Notes: a model not told the origin generated them from the sequence alone. Shown: positions 8,958 through 18,123, counted from the first letter of the stretch. The stretch: 64,000 nt of DNA from Enterococcus hirae ATCC 9790 (GCF_000271405.2 NC_018081.1:1358301-1422300); one strand, 5' to 3'. A program made the numbers and translations.

Positions 8958-9848
8958 ATGAACGAAGAAAACGAGCAAAGAGTCAATGTCCGAATGGCTC
9001 GTAGACAACAACAGAAAAAAGAAACGCAACGCCGATTGATCAAAATTGGTTCGGCTGTTGCTGTTTGCTTAGTCCTTATAGGTGCTGTTACAGCTCTTTA
9101 TTTTCATGGAAAGAATAGTTCGAGTGCAGAAAGCTCGGTCGCAAAAACAAGCGAAACTACCACAAAAAAAGCTTCTTCCACAACGAAACCAAAAAATAAA
9201 GAAACTGCAAGTTCGACTCAAGAATCGAAAACAGGCACACTGACGGATCAGTTACAAACGATTATGACAGATTATACAAAGAAATTGGAAGAACAAACGC
9301 CTCGTTTGATCGAAGAATACCAAGCTGAGATTCAGAACAATCAAAACGGTGTGATGGGGTTGTCTGCGATTGCTAATCAAAAGGCTCGAGCGCTACAAGC
9401 TATTTCTGATGAAGGGATCAGCAAACTACAAGCAACGTATCAAGCAGCGCCAACCAAAGAAGGTGTAGATCTTGCAAATTGGATCAACCAACTTTCAGCA
9501 GATTATACGGAACAAGTAGCTAAAATTTCTGATATCTATCTCCGAACAAGTGCTTCGGTACAAGCAGAAACGTCAAGCAGTCAAACAACTAGTGAAACGG
9601 AAACTAGTGTTTCTCAGACGACTGACTCAACGACACAATCTTCCAGTCAAGCTACCCAAGGAACCGAAGGACAGACAGCAAGCGCTACTTCAAATGAACA
9701 AGCTGCTACTACTGTCGTTCAACAAGGAGAAGGTCCCAACCAGATTGCGGAACGTACAGGGATACCAGTTGATAAGCTTTTATCATTGAATGGGATGACG
9801 ATGGACAGCTATTTCTTCAGTCCTGGAGAAGTATTGAAATTGAATTAA
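8958..9848 (+). CDS. Membrane-anchored LysM protein
   Basis: This is a 296-residue type II membrane protein. It has a short basic cytoplasmic N-terminus, one span (about residues 30-50, KIGSAVAVCLVLIGAV), a long Ser/Thr-rich wall-spanning linker, a helical middle and a C-terminal LysM-like module (about 253-296, with IAERTGIPVDKLLSLNG). LysM modules bind peptidoglycan, so the protein probably links membrane and wall. ATG 8958 follows GGGTGGTGAAAG; in-frame GTGs at 8946 and 8949 are within that site. A second Ser/Thr-rich stretch (about 196-245) is low complexity. The exact role is unknown. Confidence 0.8.
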   Translation: MNEENEQRVNVRMARRQQQKKETQRRLIKIGSAVAVCLVLIGAVTALYFHGKNSSSAESSVAKTSETTTKKASSTTKPKNKETASSTQESKTGTLTDQLQTIMTDYTKKLEEQTPRLIEEYQAEIQNNQNGVMGLSAIANQKARALQAISDEGISKLQATYQAAPTKEGVDLANWINQLSADYTEQVAKISDIYLRTSASVQAETSSSQTTSETETSVSQTTDSTTQSSSQATQGTEGQTASATSNEQAATTVVQQGEGPNQIAERTGIPVDKLLSLNGMTMDSYFFSPGEVLKLN

Positions 9849-9875
9849 GCCACTGACAAGATGCCTTGATCAGCA

Positions 9876-9925
9876 AAAATAAGCTAGCGACCAATCAATT
9901 GATTGGACACTAGCTTATTTTTTTG
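9876..9925 (+). terminator. Rho-independent terminator after the LysM gene
   Basis: AAAATAAGCTAG (from about 9877) pairs with CTAGCTTATTTT (to about 9920) and runs into a T tract. The loop contains an additional small palindrome, CAATCAATTGATTG. Confidence 0.8.
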
Positions 9926-10293
9926 AATTGAAATGGTTTATTTACGTATATCGTAGTTTGGAGTAAGCCATTGACACAGAAATCATTGGGAGCATTATTC
10001 GATGAGAAATTTTCTTAATTTTAGAAAGTCGTAAACATTGAAAAAAGTCCGTCTAGCGCCTCTTAGTTTTCAAAAAAACGACTAAGTGGTTAGCTATTAC
10101 AATGAACTTCTATCAATGCGTATATCAATCATTTGTCTTGCTTATTTTAAGTATGTTGAAAATCACTTATCTAATTGCTTCGCTTAAATTTCCTCGAAGT
10201 TGAACGTATAGGAAATTTAATGAAAAAAACGGAAAAATTGCTTGATTAGAAAGCTTTCTCGTTATAAAGTAATTTTATAAAAATAACAAGAAG
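9926..10293. other. Intergenic region upstream of the secreted-protein cluster
   Basis: No convincing gene is present. Two symmetric elements stand out. TAAATTTCCT (10185-10194) and AGGAAATTTA (10210-10219) form perfect 10-bp arms with a 15-base gap. AGAAAGCTTTCT (10248-10259) is a perfect 12-bp palindrome located between a possible -35 (TTGCTT, about 10239) and a possible -10 (TTATAA, about 10263). These may control the cluster that starts at 10294. Confidence 0.4.
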
Positions 10294-10838
10294 ATGATAG
10301 TCGTGTTTAAAAAAAGTAATTTTATTTGTTGCATAGCTATTTTGTTGTTGGGATTAACTCCACTAGTTACTTTTGGAACTAATGTTTATGCAAGTGGAAT
10401 AGTAGATAATAGGTCGGATCCAATCGAGTTTTATAAAGAAAATTCGGATTATTTCGATGTTCAAGTAGAAGAGGACAGCACAATCGTAACGATAACAGAC
10501 AATAATTTAAAAGCGTTTCTTGAAATGAAAGGATTGGATTCTTCATTTCTTTCTAAAAAGCAGCTCACACCAAGAAGTAATGGTGTCACTAAGATTGTGT
10601 GGCATGGACAAGCTAGAAAGGGGAATGTTGATATATATATATTAGTAAAACTTGGTTGAATAATATAAGTAAAGCCGGTATTGGAGCAATTATAGGAGCT
10701 CTAGGCAGTTTACTCTCAGGCGCTGGTTGGGGTTCCGCCATAGGTGGGATATCAGGTGTTATAACTGGTGGTAATTTTAAACATGGTAGAGTTTTTGTAG
10801 TAAGAGGATTTGTATATCAATACTATTATTTACAATGA
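10294..10838 (+). pseudogene. Secreted glycine-rich protein, frameshifted in an (AT)6 tract
   Basis: The first frame (10294-10659, 121 residues) has a signal peptide (hydrophobic CCIAILLLGLTPLVTFG, cleavage near VYAS) and ends at a TGA just after GNVDIYILVKLG. The frame 10632-10838 continues as ISKTWLNNISKAGIGAIIG and then a glycine-rich hydrophobic hairpin-like stretch and GRVFVVRGFVYQYYYLQ. Removing one AT from the repeat at 10631-10642 joins the two frames into a continuous secreted protein of about 180 residues. The joined C-terminal part resembles bacteriocin-like or pore-forming small proteins in composition only. It could be a decayed gene, a phase-variable gene or a sequencing error. 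Confidence 0.65.
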
Positions 10839-10876
10839 TATCTGAGTAGATATTATTTTTTAGGAAGTGTTTATGT

Positions 10877-11071
10877 ATGAAGAAAAATCAGCATGAAGTT
10901 TTAAATATATTATCAGCTTTTATAGGCTATATAATTGTCGGCACAATAAAGGCATTGATTGATGGAACACTGAATTTTTTATCATTTTTTAATGATATAT
11001 TTCTTTCAGGTCTACTTTTTATTGTATTTTATTCAATTAGTTATCTTCTAATCATGAGATTAAAAAAATGA
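10877..11071 (+). CDS. Small two-span membrane protein
   Basis: This 64-residue protein has two hydrophobic spans (about residues 9-27 and 38-60) and basic ends. A ribosome site (TAGGAAG, 10861-10867) precedes it. It lies between two genes for secreted small proteins, the position where an immunity or accessory membrane protein would be found in a bacteriocin cluster. That reading is inference from context. I do not recognise the family. Confidence 0.6.
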   Translation: MKKNQHEVLNILSAFIGYIIVGTIKALIDGTLNFLSFFNDIFLSGLLFIVFYSISYLLIMRLKK

Positions 11072-11096
11072 TTATTAAAAATGGGAGGCAATTAGG

Positions 11097-11513
11097 ATGA
11101 AGAGTTTTGGATTAGGAATTCCACTTATTTTTATATTTTGTTTAGTTGGATTAGCTGTTCCAGTTGCAGCAGAACAAAATACAACGACAGATCATTTATT
11201 TATATACCTAGATGAAACGGAAAGTGAAATTGCAACAGATGTATATGTAGTTGAGAACAATGATAATATTGTAGAAATTACTAAATCTAATCATTTAGTG
11301 AGAGTTAGTCCAATCTTTTCAGCCCAAGTTTGGATGAAAGTAGGATCGACTTGGGGTGGGAAACCTGCACAAAGTAAATATTGGTATGTTGAATATGTAA
11401 GTGGTCGAAAGTATCAAGGGTATGTTTATTGGACAGGAGACAAAAGAGTAGCAAATTGGGGACCACCACCACAAATGGAATTTAAATTCCAAGGAACTTT
11501 AGATTTAGTATAG
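11097..11513 (+). CDS. Small secreted protein, unknown
   Basis: This is a 138-residue protein with a clear signal peptide (about residues 1-26, cleavage near VAAEQ), followed by an acidic segment and an aromatic, beta-rich C-terminal half (YWYVEYVSGRKYQGYVYW). GGGAGG lies about 9 bases before the ATG. It is third in the 10.3-11.5 kb cluster of secreted and membrane proteins. The mature part has no cysteines and no recognised catalytic motif. It could be a secreted antimicrobial, an inhibitor or a wall-associated factor; the sequence does not decide. Confidence 0.65.
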   Translation: MKSFGLGIPLIFIFCLVGLAVPVAAEQNTTTDHLFIYLDETESEIATDVYVVENNDNIVEITKSNHLVRVSPIFSAQVWMKVGSTWGGKPAQSKYWYVEYVSGRKYQGYVYWTGDKRVANWGPPPQMEFKFQGTLDLV

Positions 11514-11573
11514 AAAAATTTCTATTTGTTTCAAACAATAAAAAACGCTATTTGTGCATTTAACTAAAAAAGA

Positions 11574-11617
11574 GTAAAAAAGCAGGGTCCCACTTGATGG
11601 GAAGCCCTGCTTTTTTG
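11574..11617. terminator. Bidirectional terminator
   Basis: AAAAAGCAGGG and CCCTGCTTTTTT form a strong hairpin with A and T runs on both sides. It serves the secreted-protein cluster on the plus strand and the amino acid permease on the minus strand. Confidence 0.85.
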
Positions 11618-11624
11618 ATGAAGA

Positions 11625-12998
11625 TTAGCGACTTTTCAGTCTTCGTTCACGTAGAAAATAATGAATCGTCATGTAGCACAAAAACACGAGACCAATAATC
11701 AATGGAATTCTTGTTTCTTGATTGATAAACATAAAAATCAAGACAATGGCTAAAAATAATAAAGTAAGATAATTGGTATAAGGTGATAATGGCATTTTAA
11801 ATGGATGATCTCTCATTTCTTCTGGGTGTTGTTTTTTAAATTGGATCTCACTAAGTAAGATAACCACCCAAGGAACCATCCCCGGTAAAATACTGGAACT
11901 ATAGACAAAAACGAAAATATTTTCTGCATGATTCACAAACAAAGGTAACAGGTAATTTAAAACTAGGCCAATCAATATCCCGCTAGAAATCGCTACGACT
12001 GGATAAAAAGGTACGCCATGACGGGTTAGTTTTAAAAATTTCCTCGACATTTTTCCATTGATTGCTAAGGTGTAGATCATTCGACTGGCACTGAAAATAC
12101 CCGAATTACACCCAGATAAGGCAGCCGTCAAGACGACGAAATTGATCAATCCGGCAGCAAATGTGATCCCGATTTTAGAAAATGTTTGAACAAATGGGGA
12201 ACCTATTGTGCCTAATTGATTCCATGGATAGATACTAACGATAATAAAAATAGCACCAATGTAAAAAATCAAGATTCGTCCAATAGTTGATTGAACAGCT
12301 TCAACGATCGTTTTTTTCGGATTTGCAGCTTCTCCAGCGGCCATTCCGATCAGCTCGATTCCTTGATAAGATGCAACAACAATGGATAGCGCAAAAAAGA
12401 AACCTTTTACTCCGCCGGTAAAGAAACCGCCGTTTTTCCAAAGATTAGAGATCCCGACTGCTTGGCCTTGATTTCCTAAGCCAAATAAGATGACACCTAG
12501 CCCTACCAGAATCATCAAAACGATCGTGCCGACTTTAATCATTGAAAACCAAAATTCTAGTTCACCAAAAGCTTTAACAGAAGCTAAGTTGGCAAGCATC
12601 AAAAAGAGGATGACGACAATCCCAGGAATGATTGTTGGCAGATGAGGCCACCAATAATTCATATATTCACCGACTGCAATGACTTCACTGATCCCGACAA
12701 CAATAAACTGAAAGATGTTACTCCAAGCAGTTAAATAACCAGCGACAGGATGAAGATAATTACTAGCATAATTCGCAAAAGAACCCGTTGAAGGATCGAC
12801 ATAAAGCATTTCGCCAAGTGCTCGCATGATCAAATAAAGAAAGAGACCTGCGACAGCATAGGCAACCATTACTGAGGGACCTGTCCAACGAATGGTTGAG
12901 GAAGCACCCATAAACAATCCTACGCCGATCGTTCCTCCTAGTGCAATCATCTGAATGTGACGGGCACTAAGGCTTCGAGTTAATTTTTCTTCTTCCAT
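11625..12998 (-). CDS. Amino acid permease (AAT/APC family)
   Basis: This is a 457-residue, 12-span importer of the amino acid transporter family. The N-terminal RHIQMIALGGTIGVGLFMG is the family signature, and the conserved FEFWF-like and GxExIG-like segments (LEFWFSMIK, GIELIGMAAGEA) follow. Start ATG 12998 is supported by AAAGGAG 7 bases upstream on the minus strand; an upstream in-frame ATG at 13085 would add a hydrophobic leader not usual for the family. Substrate specificity cannot be read from sequence alone. It stands alone between a shared terminator and the manganese operon. Confidence 0.9.
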   Translation of the reverse strand: MEEEKLTRSLSARHIQMIALGGTIGVGLFMGASSTIRWTGPSVMVAYAVAGLFLYLIMRALGEMLYVDPSTGSFANYASNYLHPVAGYLTAWSNIFQFIVVGISEVIAVGEYMNYWWPHLPTIIPGIVVILFLMLANLASVKAFGELEFWFSMIKVGTIVLMILVGLGVILFGLGNQGQAVGISNLWKNGGFFTGGVKGFFFALSIVVASYQGIELIGMAAGEAANPKKTIVEAVQSTIGRILIFYIGAIFIIVSIYPWNQLGTIGSPFVQTFSKIGITFAAGLINFVVLTAALSGCNSGIFSASRMIYTLAINGKMSRKFLKLTRHGVPFYPVVAISSGILIGLVLNYLLPLFVNHAENIFVFVYSSSILPGMVPWVVILLSEIQFKKQHPEEMRDHPFKMPLSPYTNYLTLLFLAIVLIFMFINQETRIPLIIGLVFLCYMTIHYFLRERRLKSR

Positions 12999-13170
12999 AC
13001 TAAAACTCCTTTCATTTTTGAGTAAAACAAGCAAATACGAATAAATGATAGACATTAATAACAAATAAATGATCAATAAAGACAATTTGCTTTTAAAACT
13101 CTTGATGTGATTTTACAGAAAGTTCTCACAAATTGCGAGCCTTTCTTGTAAAAAAAATCATGCGGGATAC

Positions 13171-13199
13171 TTGAAAATACTTTCGTCTTTAGTTAAACT
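13171..13199 (+). promoter_or_regulatory. Putative promoter of efaCBA
   Basis: TTGAAA (13171-13176) and TAAACT (13194-13199) have a 17-base spacer. The -10 overlaps a DtxR-type half-palindrome, as expected for metal repression. Confidence 0.5.
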
Positions 13200-13229
13200 A
13201 TAGTTAAATAAAAAGTTAGGTAAACCTAA
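13190..13229. promoter_or_regulatory. Two DtxR/MntR-type metal boxes
   Basis: TTAGGTAAACCTAA (13216-13229) is a near-perfect inverted repeat of the DtxR type. TAGTTAAACTA (13190-13200) is a weaker copy overlapping the -10. In E. faecalis the DtxR-family regulator EfaR represses efaCBA with manganese; these sites are the expected targets here. Confidence 0.65.
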
Positions 13230-13243
13230 AAGGAGTGGAGAAT

Positions 13244-13990
13244 GTGTCAGAAGCGATCATTAATATCCAGCAATTAACCGTTGCTTATCAAGGAAAGTTA
13301 GCGTTAAACGAAGTTGATGTAATGATCCAACCCAAAAAAATCACTGGGATCATCGGTCCAAATGGTGCGGGAAAATCAACTTTTATGAAAGCTATACTGG
13401 CTTTGATTCCCAAAGTATCTGGAGAAATTTCTTTTGGCGGTTCATTGCTAAAAGAAGCACGTAAAAAAATCGCTTATGTTGAACAACGAAATGAATTGGA
13501 TCTCTCTTTTCCAATTGATGTGTTAGGTGTGGTCTTATTGGGGACTTATCCATCATTAAGGTTGGGACAACGTCCGGGAAAAAAAGAAAAAGAACGAGCA
13601 CAGCAAGCATTAGAAAAAGTCGGTATGGCTTCGTATGGGAAGCGACAAATAAGCGAATTGTCGGGTGGACAGTTACAACGTGTTTTTATTGCCCGCGCAT
13701 TGGCGCAACAAGCAGAATGGATTTTTCTTGATGAGCCATTTGTAGGGATTGATGCCGTAAGTGAGAAAAAAATTTTTTCAATATTGAAAGAATTAAAAGC
13801 AGCAGGTAAAACGATCATCATTGTTCATCACGACTTGCACAAAGTAACAGAATATTTTGATGAAGTGATTTTATTGAATCAGCAATTGATCGCTGCCGGA
13901 CCTGTTGCAACGACATTTACTTCAGAAAATCTGAAGATTGCTTATGGTGAAGTGATCGGGCAATTAGTGAAAGGGGCAAAAGAAAAATGA
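13244..13990 (+). CDS. efaC: Manganese ABC transporter, ATP-binding protein
   Basis: This 248-residue ABC ATPase energises Mn(II)/Zn(II) import with the permease and lipoprotein that follow. The Walker A GPNGAGKST, the signature LSGGQLQR, the Walker B IFLDEP and the switch histidine (IIIVHHD) are all intact. I prefer GTG 13244, with AAGGAG at 13230-13235; an in-frame GTG at 13235 overlaps that site. The stop overlaps the permease start by four bases. It is the first gene of efaC-efaB-efaA behind metal-responsive boxes. Confidence 0.92.
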   Translation: MSEAIINIQQLTVAYQGKLALNEVDVMIQPKKITGIIGPNGAGKSTFMKAILALIPKVSGEISFGGSLLKEARKKIAYVEQRNELDLSFPIDVLGVVLLGTYPSLRLGQRPGKKEKERAQQALEKVGMASYGKRQISELSGGQLQRVFIARALAQQAEWIFLDEPFVGIDAVSEKKIFSILKELKAAGKTIIIVHHDLHKVTEYFDEVILLNQQLIAAGPVATTFTSENLKIAYGEVIGQLVKGAKEK

Positions 13991-14838
13991 TCCAATCGTT
14001 TATTGAAGGAATGATGAACTACCAGTTTTTACAATATGCATTGTTCACATCAATGCTCGTTGGTTTGGCTTCCGGGGTGATCGGATCTTTTATCATCTTA
14101 CGAGGGATGTCGTTGATGGGAGATGCTATTTCACATGCGGTCTTACCAGGAGTAGCAATTTCCTACATGTTTGGCTTTAGTTATATTTTAGGTGCCACGG
14201 TCTTCGGCATGTTGACGGCAGGACTCATTGGTTTTGTTACCCAACGAAGTCGATTAAAGAATGATACAGCAATCGGTATCGTCTTTAGTTCATTCTTTGC
14301 ATTAGGAGTCATTTTGATTTCTTTTGCCCAAAGTGCTACGGATCTGTACCATATATTATTTGGAAATGTGTTAGCGGTGAGAGAAAGCGACCTGCAGATG
14401 ACGGCGATCGTTAGCGGTATTGTGTTATTGTTTGTGTTCATTTTCTATAAAGAACTCAAAATTACTTCTTTTGATCCGATGATGGCTAAAGCTTATGGGC
14501 TAAATATTACCTTGATCCACTATTTGCTCATGTTTTTCCTGACGTTAGTCGCAGTGGTTAGTTTACAGACAGTAGGGACGATCTTAGTGATTGCGATGTT
14601 GATCACACCAGCTGCTACAGCTTATCTATTAACGAATAGTTTAGTGAAAATGATTGCTATCTCATCAACAGTTGGTGTATTAAGTGCAATCTTGGGGGTA
14701 TTTTTTAGTTATAGCTATAACTGGCCTTCCGGTGCAACCATCGTTTTAGCTTGCGCGCTATTCTTTCTGTTGGCATTTTGCTTTTCACCTTCTAAGGGAA
14801 TCTTTTTTGCTCATAAACGGCTCATAAAAAGCGAGTAA
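13987..14838 (+). CDS. efaB: Manganese ABC transporter, permease
   Basis: This 283-residue membrane subunit of the ABC-3 family has about eight to nine spans. The N-terminal RGMSLMGDAISHAVLPGVA segment is the conserved metal-transporter permease motif. It overlaps efaC by ATGA, so the two are co-translated, and precedes the solute-binding lipoprotein by 47 bases. Confidence 0.93.
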   Translation: MIQSFIEGMMNYQFLQYALFTSMLVGLASGVIGSFIILRGMSLMGDAISHAVLPGVAISYMFGFSYILGATVFGMLTAGLIGFVTQRSRLKNDTAIGIVFSSFFALGVILISFAQSATDLYHILFGNVLAVRESDLQMTAIVSGIVLLFVFIFYKELKITSFDPMMAKAYGLNITLIHYLLMFFLTLVAVVSLQTVGTILVIAMLITPAATAYLLTNSLVKMIAISSTVGVLSAILGVFFSYSYNWPSGATIVLACALFFLLAFCFSPSKGIFFAHKRLIKSE

Positions 14839-14885
14839 AAAGAATGATCATGTAAAAAAAATCATTTGAAAAAAGGAGTAATGAG

Positions 14886-15836
14886 ATGAAAACCAATAAC
14901 TATCGGATTTTTTGGGTAATGTTCGCAAGTTTCTTTTTGTTAGTGGGCTGTGGCAGTCAAGAAAAGCAGGAAGCTAATAAAGAAACGACTAAAGAAACAT
15001 TGAATGTTGTAGCAACCAACTCTATCTTAGCGGATATGGCAAAAGAAGTAGGAAAGGAACATGTAGCTGTTCATAGTATCGTGCCTGTAGGAACAGATCC
15101 TCATGAATATGAAGTGTTACCAGAAGATATCAAAAAAGCGAGTGATGCCGATGTGATTTTATATAATGGGCTAAATCTAGAAACTGGTAATGGCTGGTTT
15201 ACGAATTTAATGGAAACCACACATAAAAAAGAAGAGAAAGATTATTTTGCAGTGAGTAAAAAAGTAACACCCATTTATTTATCAGGTGGGAGTTCCAAGA
15301 GTAAAGCTGACCCTCATGCCTGGTTAGATTTATCGAATGGGATGAAGTATGTAGAAGAAATTACCCGTATTTTTTCAGAAAAAGATGCTGAAAATAAAGC
15401 AGTCTATGAAGAAAACGCAAAAAAATATATTGAAAAGTTGAGCGAATTGGATGAAAAAGCTAAAACAAACTTTCAAACAATTCCTGAAGATAAAAGATTA
15501 TTAGTAACGAGTGAAGGAGCTTTCAAATATTTTTCCAAAGCTTATGGAATCCCAGCAAGTTATATTTGGGAAATCAATACAGAAAGTCAGGGAACACCTG
15601 AACAAATGAAACAAATCATCAATCAAGTAAGAGACTCTGCAGTACCCGCTTTGTTTGTCGAAACAAGTGTTGATCCTAGAAGCATGGAACGTGTAGCGAA
15701 AGAAACGGGAGTAGCTATCTATGATCGATTATATACAGACTCTATCGATAAGGAAGGCAAACCAGGAGATTCTTATTATAAGATGATGGACTGGAATATC
15801 CGAACGATCCATGATGGGTTGACTCAAGAAAAATAA
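14886..15836 (+). CDS. efaA: Manganese-binding lipoprotein (EfaA/PsaA type)
   Basis: This is a 316-residue cluster A-I solute-binding protein anchored by lipidation at Cys22 (lipobox LLVGC). The metal ligands of the PsaA/EfaA group are visible: His73 (GTDPHEYE), His144 (ADPHAW), Glu210 (TSEGAF) and Asp285 (YTDSID). It delivers Mn(II) to EfaBC at the outer face of the membrane. In E. faecalis the orthologue is also an endocarditis-associated antigen. It has a good ribosome site and a terminator after it. Confidence 0.94.
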   Translation: MKTNNYRIFWVMFASFFLLVGCGSQEKQEANKETTKETLNVVATNSILADMAKEVGKEHVAVHSIVPVGTDPHEYEVLPEDIKKASDADVILYNGLNLETGNGWFTNLMETTHKKEEKDYFAVSKKVTPIYLSGGSSKSKADPHAWLDLSNGMKYVEEITRIFSEKDAENKAVYEENAKKYIEKLSELDEKAKTNFQTIPEDKRLLVTSEGAFKYFSKAYGIPASYIWEINTESQGTPEQMKQIINQVRDSAVPALFVETSVDPRSMERVAKETGVAIYDRLYTDSIDKEGKPGDSYYKMMDWNIRTIHDGLTQEK

Positions 15837-15892
15837 ATGGTACAAAATAACTTTCATTCAAAAAAACTAGAAAAGAATGCGTGCTAAATAGC

Positions 15893-15945
15893 CAGCCGAA
15901 GAGATCAAAATCAGTTCGTTAGATTTTGGTTTCTTCGGCTTATTT
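15893..15945 (+). terminator. Terminator of efaCBA
   Basis: AGCCGAAGAGATCAAAATC and GATTTTGGTTTCTTCGGCT form a long stem followed by TATTT. The remaining gap up to 16138 contains no gene that I can support. Confidence 0.75.
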
Positions 15946-16138
15946 ATGCTAAAAATCAAGATTCAAAAAACAAGAAGCAGGAGGATTCATTTACCCTGAT
16001 TTATATGGAAAGGAGATCAAGCGAAGGCTCACTTATTTTGCAAGTAAAAAAATAAAAAAACGTCTGCTTTTTGTTAGTTTCGGATACCTTTTTTGTTGTT
16101 TTCCGTTATAGTTAAAGATAAGAAAGGAAGGTAAAGCT

Positions 16139-16885
16139 ATGAATTTTACGCGTAAAGATAAACAACTAATCAAAGAAGAAATCCTTAAAGTGATCGAACA
16201 ACAGGATAGCTCTGATAAAGATCAAGACCTTCAATTTCTTGAAACAGAAATGGCTAAATTATTCATAGCAAGTCCAAGTGAATCGGATGTAGAAGAACGT
16301 TATCCGGGGAAATGGCTTTTTGATGAATTTCAGCCATTAGATGAACAGACTGGAATTGGTTATTTTGTCTCGATTTCTTCTGTTGGATTTATTCCAGGAG
16401 TATTAGTGAAACAAAATAATGAAATCAATATCAAGGCATGGCCAGCATTATTTTCCACAATGGGGACAGAAGGGGTCATTGAAAAAATTCAATCGGCTTA
16501 TTATAAAAGTTCGTTTATTGCAAATAGTAAACTAATGAATACATTCTATAATCGTTTGGTTTTGATTGCCCGCCCAGGAGATATTCCACAAACATTTACC
16601 TACTCGCAGCAAAAGAATCTCTACGAAGAAACATTATATTCCAGAGATTTATCCACTTTTTCCGCAGTAGAACAGGTTCGATTGCATGAATTGTTGCATA
16701 CTAAGCCAGTATCGCTCAACTTTTTTCAAGCGCTAGATAACCAAAGAAAATGGTTGTCTCTCAACTATTGGGAAATCTTTGCTACTAGAAAAAGATGGAT
16801 GGAAGAACGAAAGATCGCAGATCAACAGATCCAATTTGTCCAGCTAAAAAGAGATCGGCTTTATTACGGAATTTATAGTCGCTAG
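16139..16885 (+). CDS. Hypothetical soluble protein
   Basis: This 248-residue protein has no signal peptide or membrane span. Its N-terminal third is helical and charged; the middle (YFVSISSVGFIPGVLVKQNN) is beta-rich; the C-terminus is basic and helical. AGAAAGGAAGG precedes the ATG. It sits 24 bases upstream of queG and is probably co-transcribed with it. I do not recognise the family and see no catalytic motif. Confidence 0.7.
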   Translation: MNFTRKDKQLIKEEILKVIEQQDSSDKDQDLQFLETEMAKLFIASPSESDVEERYPGKWLFDEFQPLDEQTGIGYFVSISSVGFIPGVLVKQNNEINIKAWPALFSTMGTEGVIEKIQSAYYKSSFIANSKLMNTFYNRLVLIARPGDIPQTFTYSQQKNLYEETLYSRDLSTFSAVEQVRLHELLHTKPVSLNFFQALDNQRKWLSLNYWEIFATRKRWMEERKIADQQIQFVQLKRDRLYYGIYSR

Positions 16886-16909
16886 CAATTATTTGAATAG
16901 GTGGAAAAG

Positions 16910-18082
16910 ATGACAAAAACCTTAAAAGAAGAAATCATTGAAGAAAGCAAACGTTTAGGTATTGATAAAATCGGATTTACGACGGCAGAACCCTTTGATT
17001 ATTTAAAAGAGTCTTTAGAAGAACAAAAAGCCGCTGGACATACTTCGGGATTTGAACATCCAGTAATTGAAGAACGTTTATATTTAGAAAAAACTTTTGA
17101 TCGCCCACAATCGATTATCGCTATTGCTTTAGCTTATCCAACCAAGATCCATGAAGAGGTCCCAAAAGATGAAAAAAGAGGACAATTTGCACGGGCATCT
17201 TGGGGAATCGATTACCATGATATTTTACGTGACCGTCTCAATCAATTGATTACTTTTATCCAAAGCAGAGCAAGTGTCTGGCAACAAGAAGAAGCTTGGC
17301 GGTTTGCCCCACAAGTGGATACTGGAGAATTAGTAGATGTGGCTGTTGCACAAAGAGCAGGACTAGGATTTATTGGTCGAAATGGGTTGCTGATCACAGA
17401 AGAATACGGTTCATTCGTGTATCTTGGAGAAATTGTCACCAATATCGTATTTGAACCTGATGAACCAGGTGTTTTTGGCTGTGGTGATTGTACTCGTTGT
17501 GTGACAGCTTGTCCGACAAAAGCTTTGTTAGGCGATGGCAGGATGAATGCACAAAGATGTTTATCTTATCAGACCCAAACCAAAGGGCTAATGCCAAATG
17601 AGTATCGGAAAAAAATGCGAAATGTCATTTACGGGTGCGATATCTGTCAGTTAGTCTGTCCTTATAATCAAGGGAAAGATTTCCATTTCCATGAAGAAAT
17701 GGAACCAAAAGTAGAAGAAGTCTATCCGAAATTAAAACCAATGCTTTCTTTATCAAATAAAGAGTTTAAACAACAGTTTGGGCATTTAGCTGGTTCATGG
17801 CGAGGGAAAAAACCATTGCAAAGAAATGCTTTGATTGCTTTAGCAAACCTTGGGGATACTTCGGCTTTACCTGAGATCGAAAGTTGCTTAAGTGATGTTC
17901 GACCGGTTATTCGAGCAACCGCTGCTTGGTCGATTGGGCGTTTAGGTAGAAAAGAACCAGAAAAATGGTTGGAAACTTTAGAGCAAATGAAACAACGCGA
18001 AGAAGACCAAGAAGTGATCACAGAAATTATAGAAGCGCAAGAAATGTTAGCCAAGAAAACGAAGCGAAAAAAGAGGACATGA
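16910..18082 (+). CDS. queG: Epoxyqueuosine reductase
   Basis: This cobalamin- and iron-sulfur-dependent enzyme makes the last step of tRNA queuosine synthesis, reducing epoxyqueuosine to queuosine. In the 390 residues two ferredoxin-type clusters are complete (Cys191, 194, 197, 201 and Cys243, 246, 250 with a fourth cysteine at 217). The VDTGELVD segment carries the catalytic aspartate region, and a C-terminal HEAT-like repeat (about 305-375) recognises tRNA. ATG 16910 follows AGGTGG; an in-frame GTG at 16901 is in that site. The last bases run directly into a copy of an intergenic repeat. Confidence 0.93.
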   Translation: MTKTLKEEIIEESKRLGIDKIGFTTAEPFDYLKESLEEQKAAGHTSGFEHPVIEERLYLEKTFDRPQSIIAIALAYPTKIHEEVPKDEKRGQFARASWGIDYHDILRDRLNQLITFIQSRASVWQQEEAWRFAPQVDTGELVDVAVAQRAGLGFIGRNGLLITEEYGSFVYLGEIVTNIVFEPDEPGVFGCGDCTRCVTACPTKALLGDGRMNAQRCLSYQTQTKGLMPNEYRKKMRNVIYGCDICQLVCPYNQGKDFHFHEEMEPKVEEVYPKLKPMLSLSNKEFKQQFGHLAGSWRGKKPLQRNALIALANLGDTSALPEIESCLSDVRPVIRATAAWSIGRLGRKEPEKWLETLEQMKQREEDQEVITEIIEAQEMLAKKTKRKKRT

Positions 18083-18123
18083 AAGAAGCGGTCAGCTCCG
18101 AGCGAATAAGAGAAAATTTTATG
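18081..18123 (+). repeat. Isolated copy of the intergenic repeat
   Basis: Bases 18081-18120 match 42885-42924 of the 42.4-43.15 kb repeat cluster at 36 of 40 positions, including AGCTCCGAGCGAATAAGAGA. The copy begins at the queG stop codon and is truncated after about 40 bases. Confidence 0.6.

Noticed and set aside
10656..10838. Separate small gene with a TTG start encoding the Gly-rich peptide
   Set aside because: There is no ribosome site, and upstream codons in the same frame (from 10632) continue sensibly from the first protein, so a frameshifted single gene explains it better.
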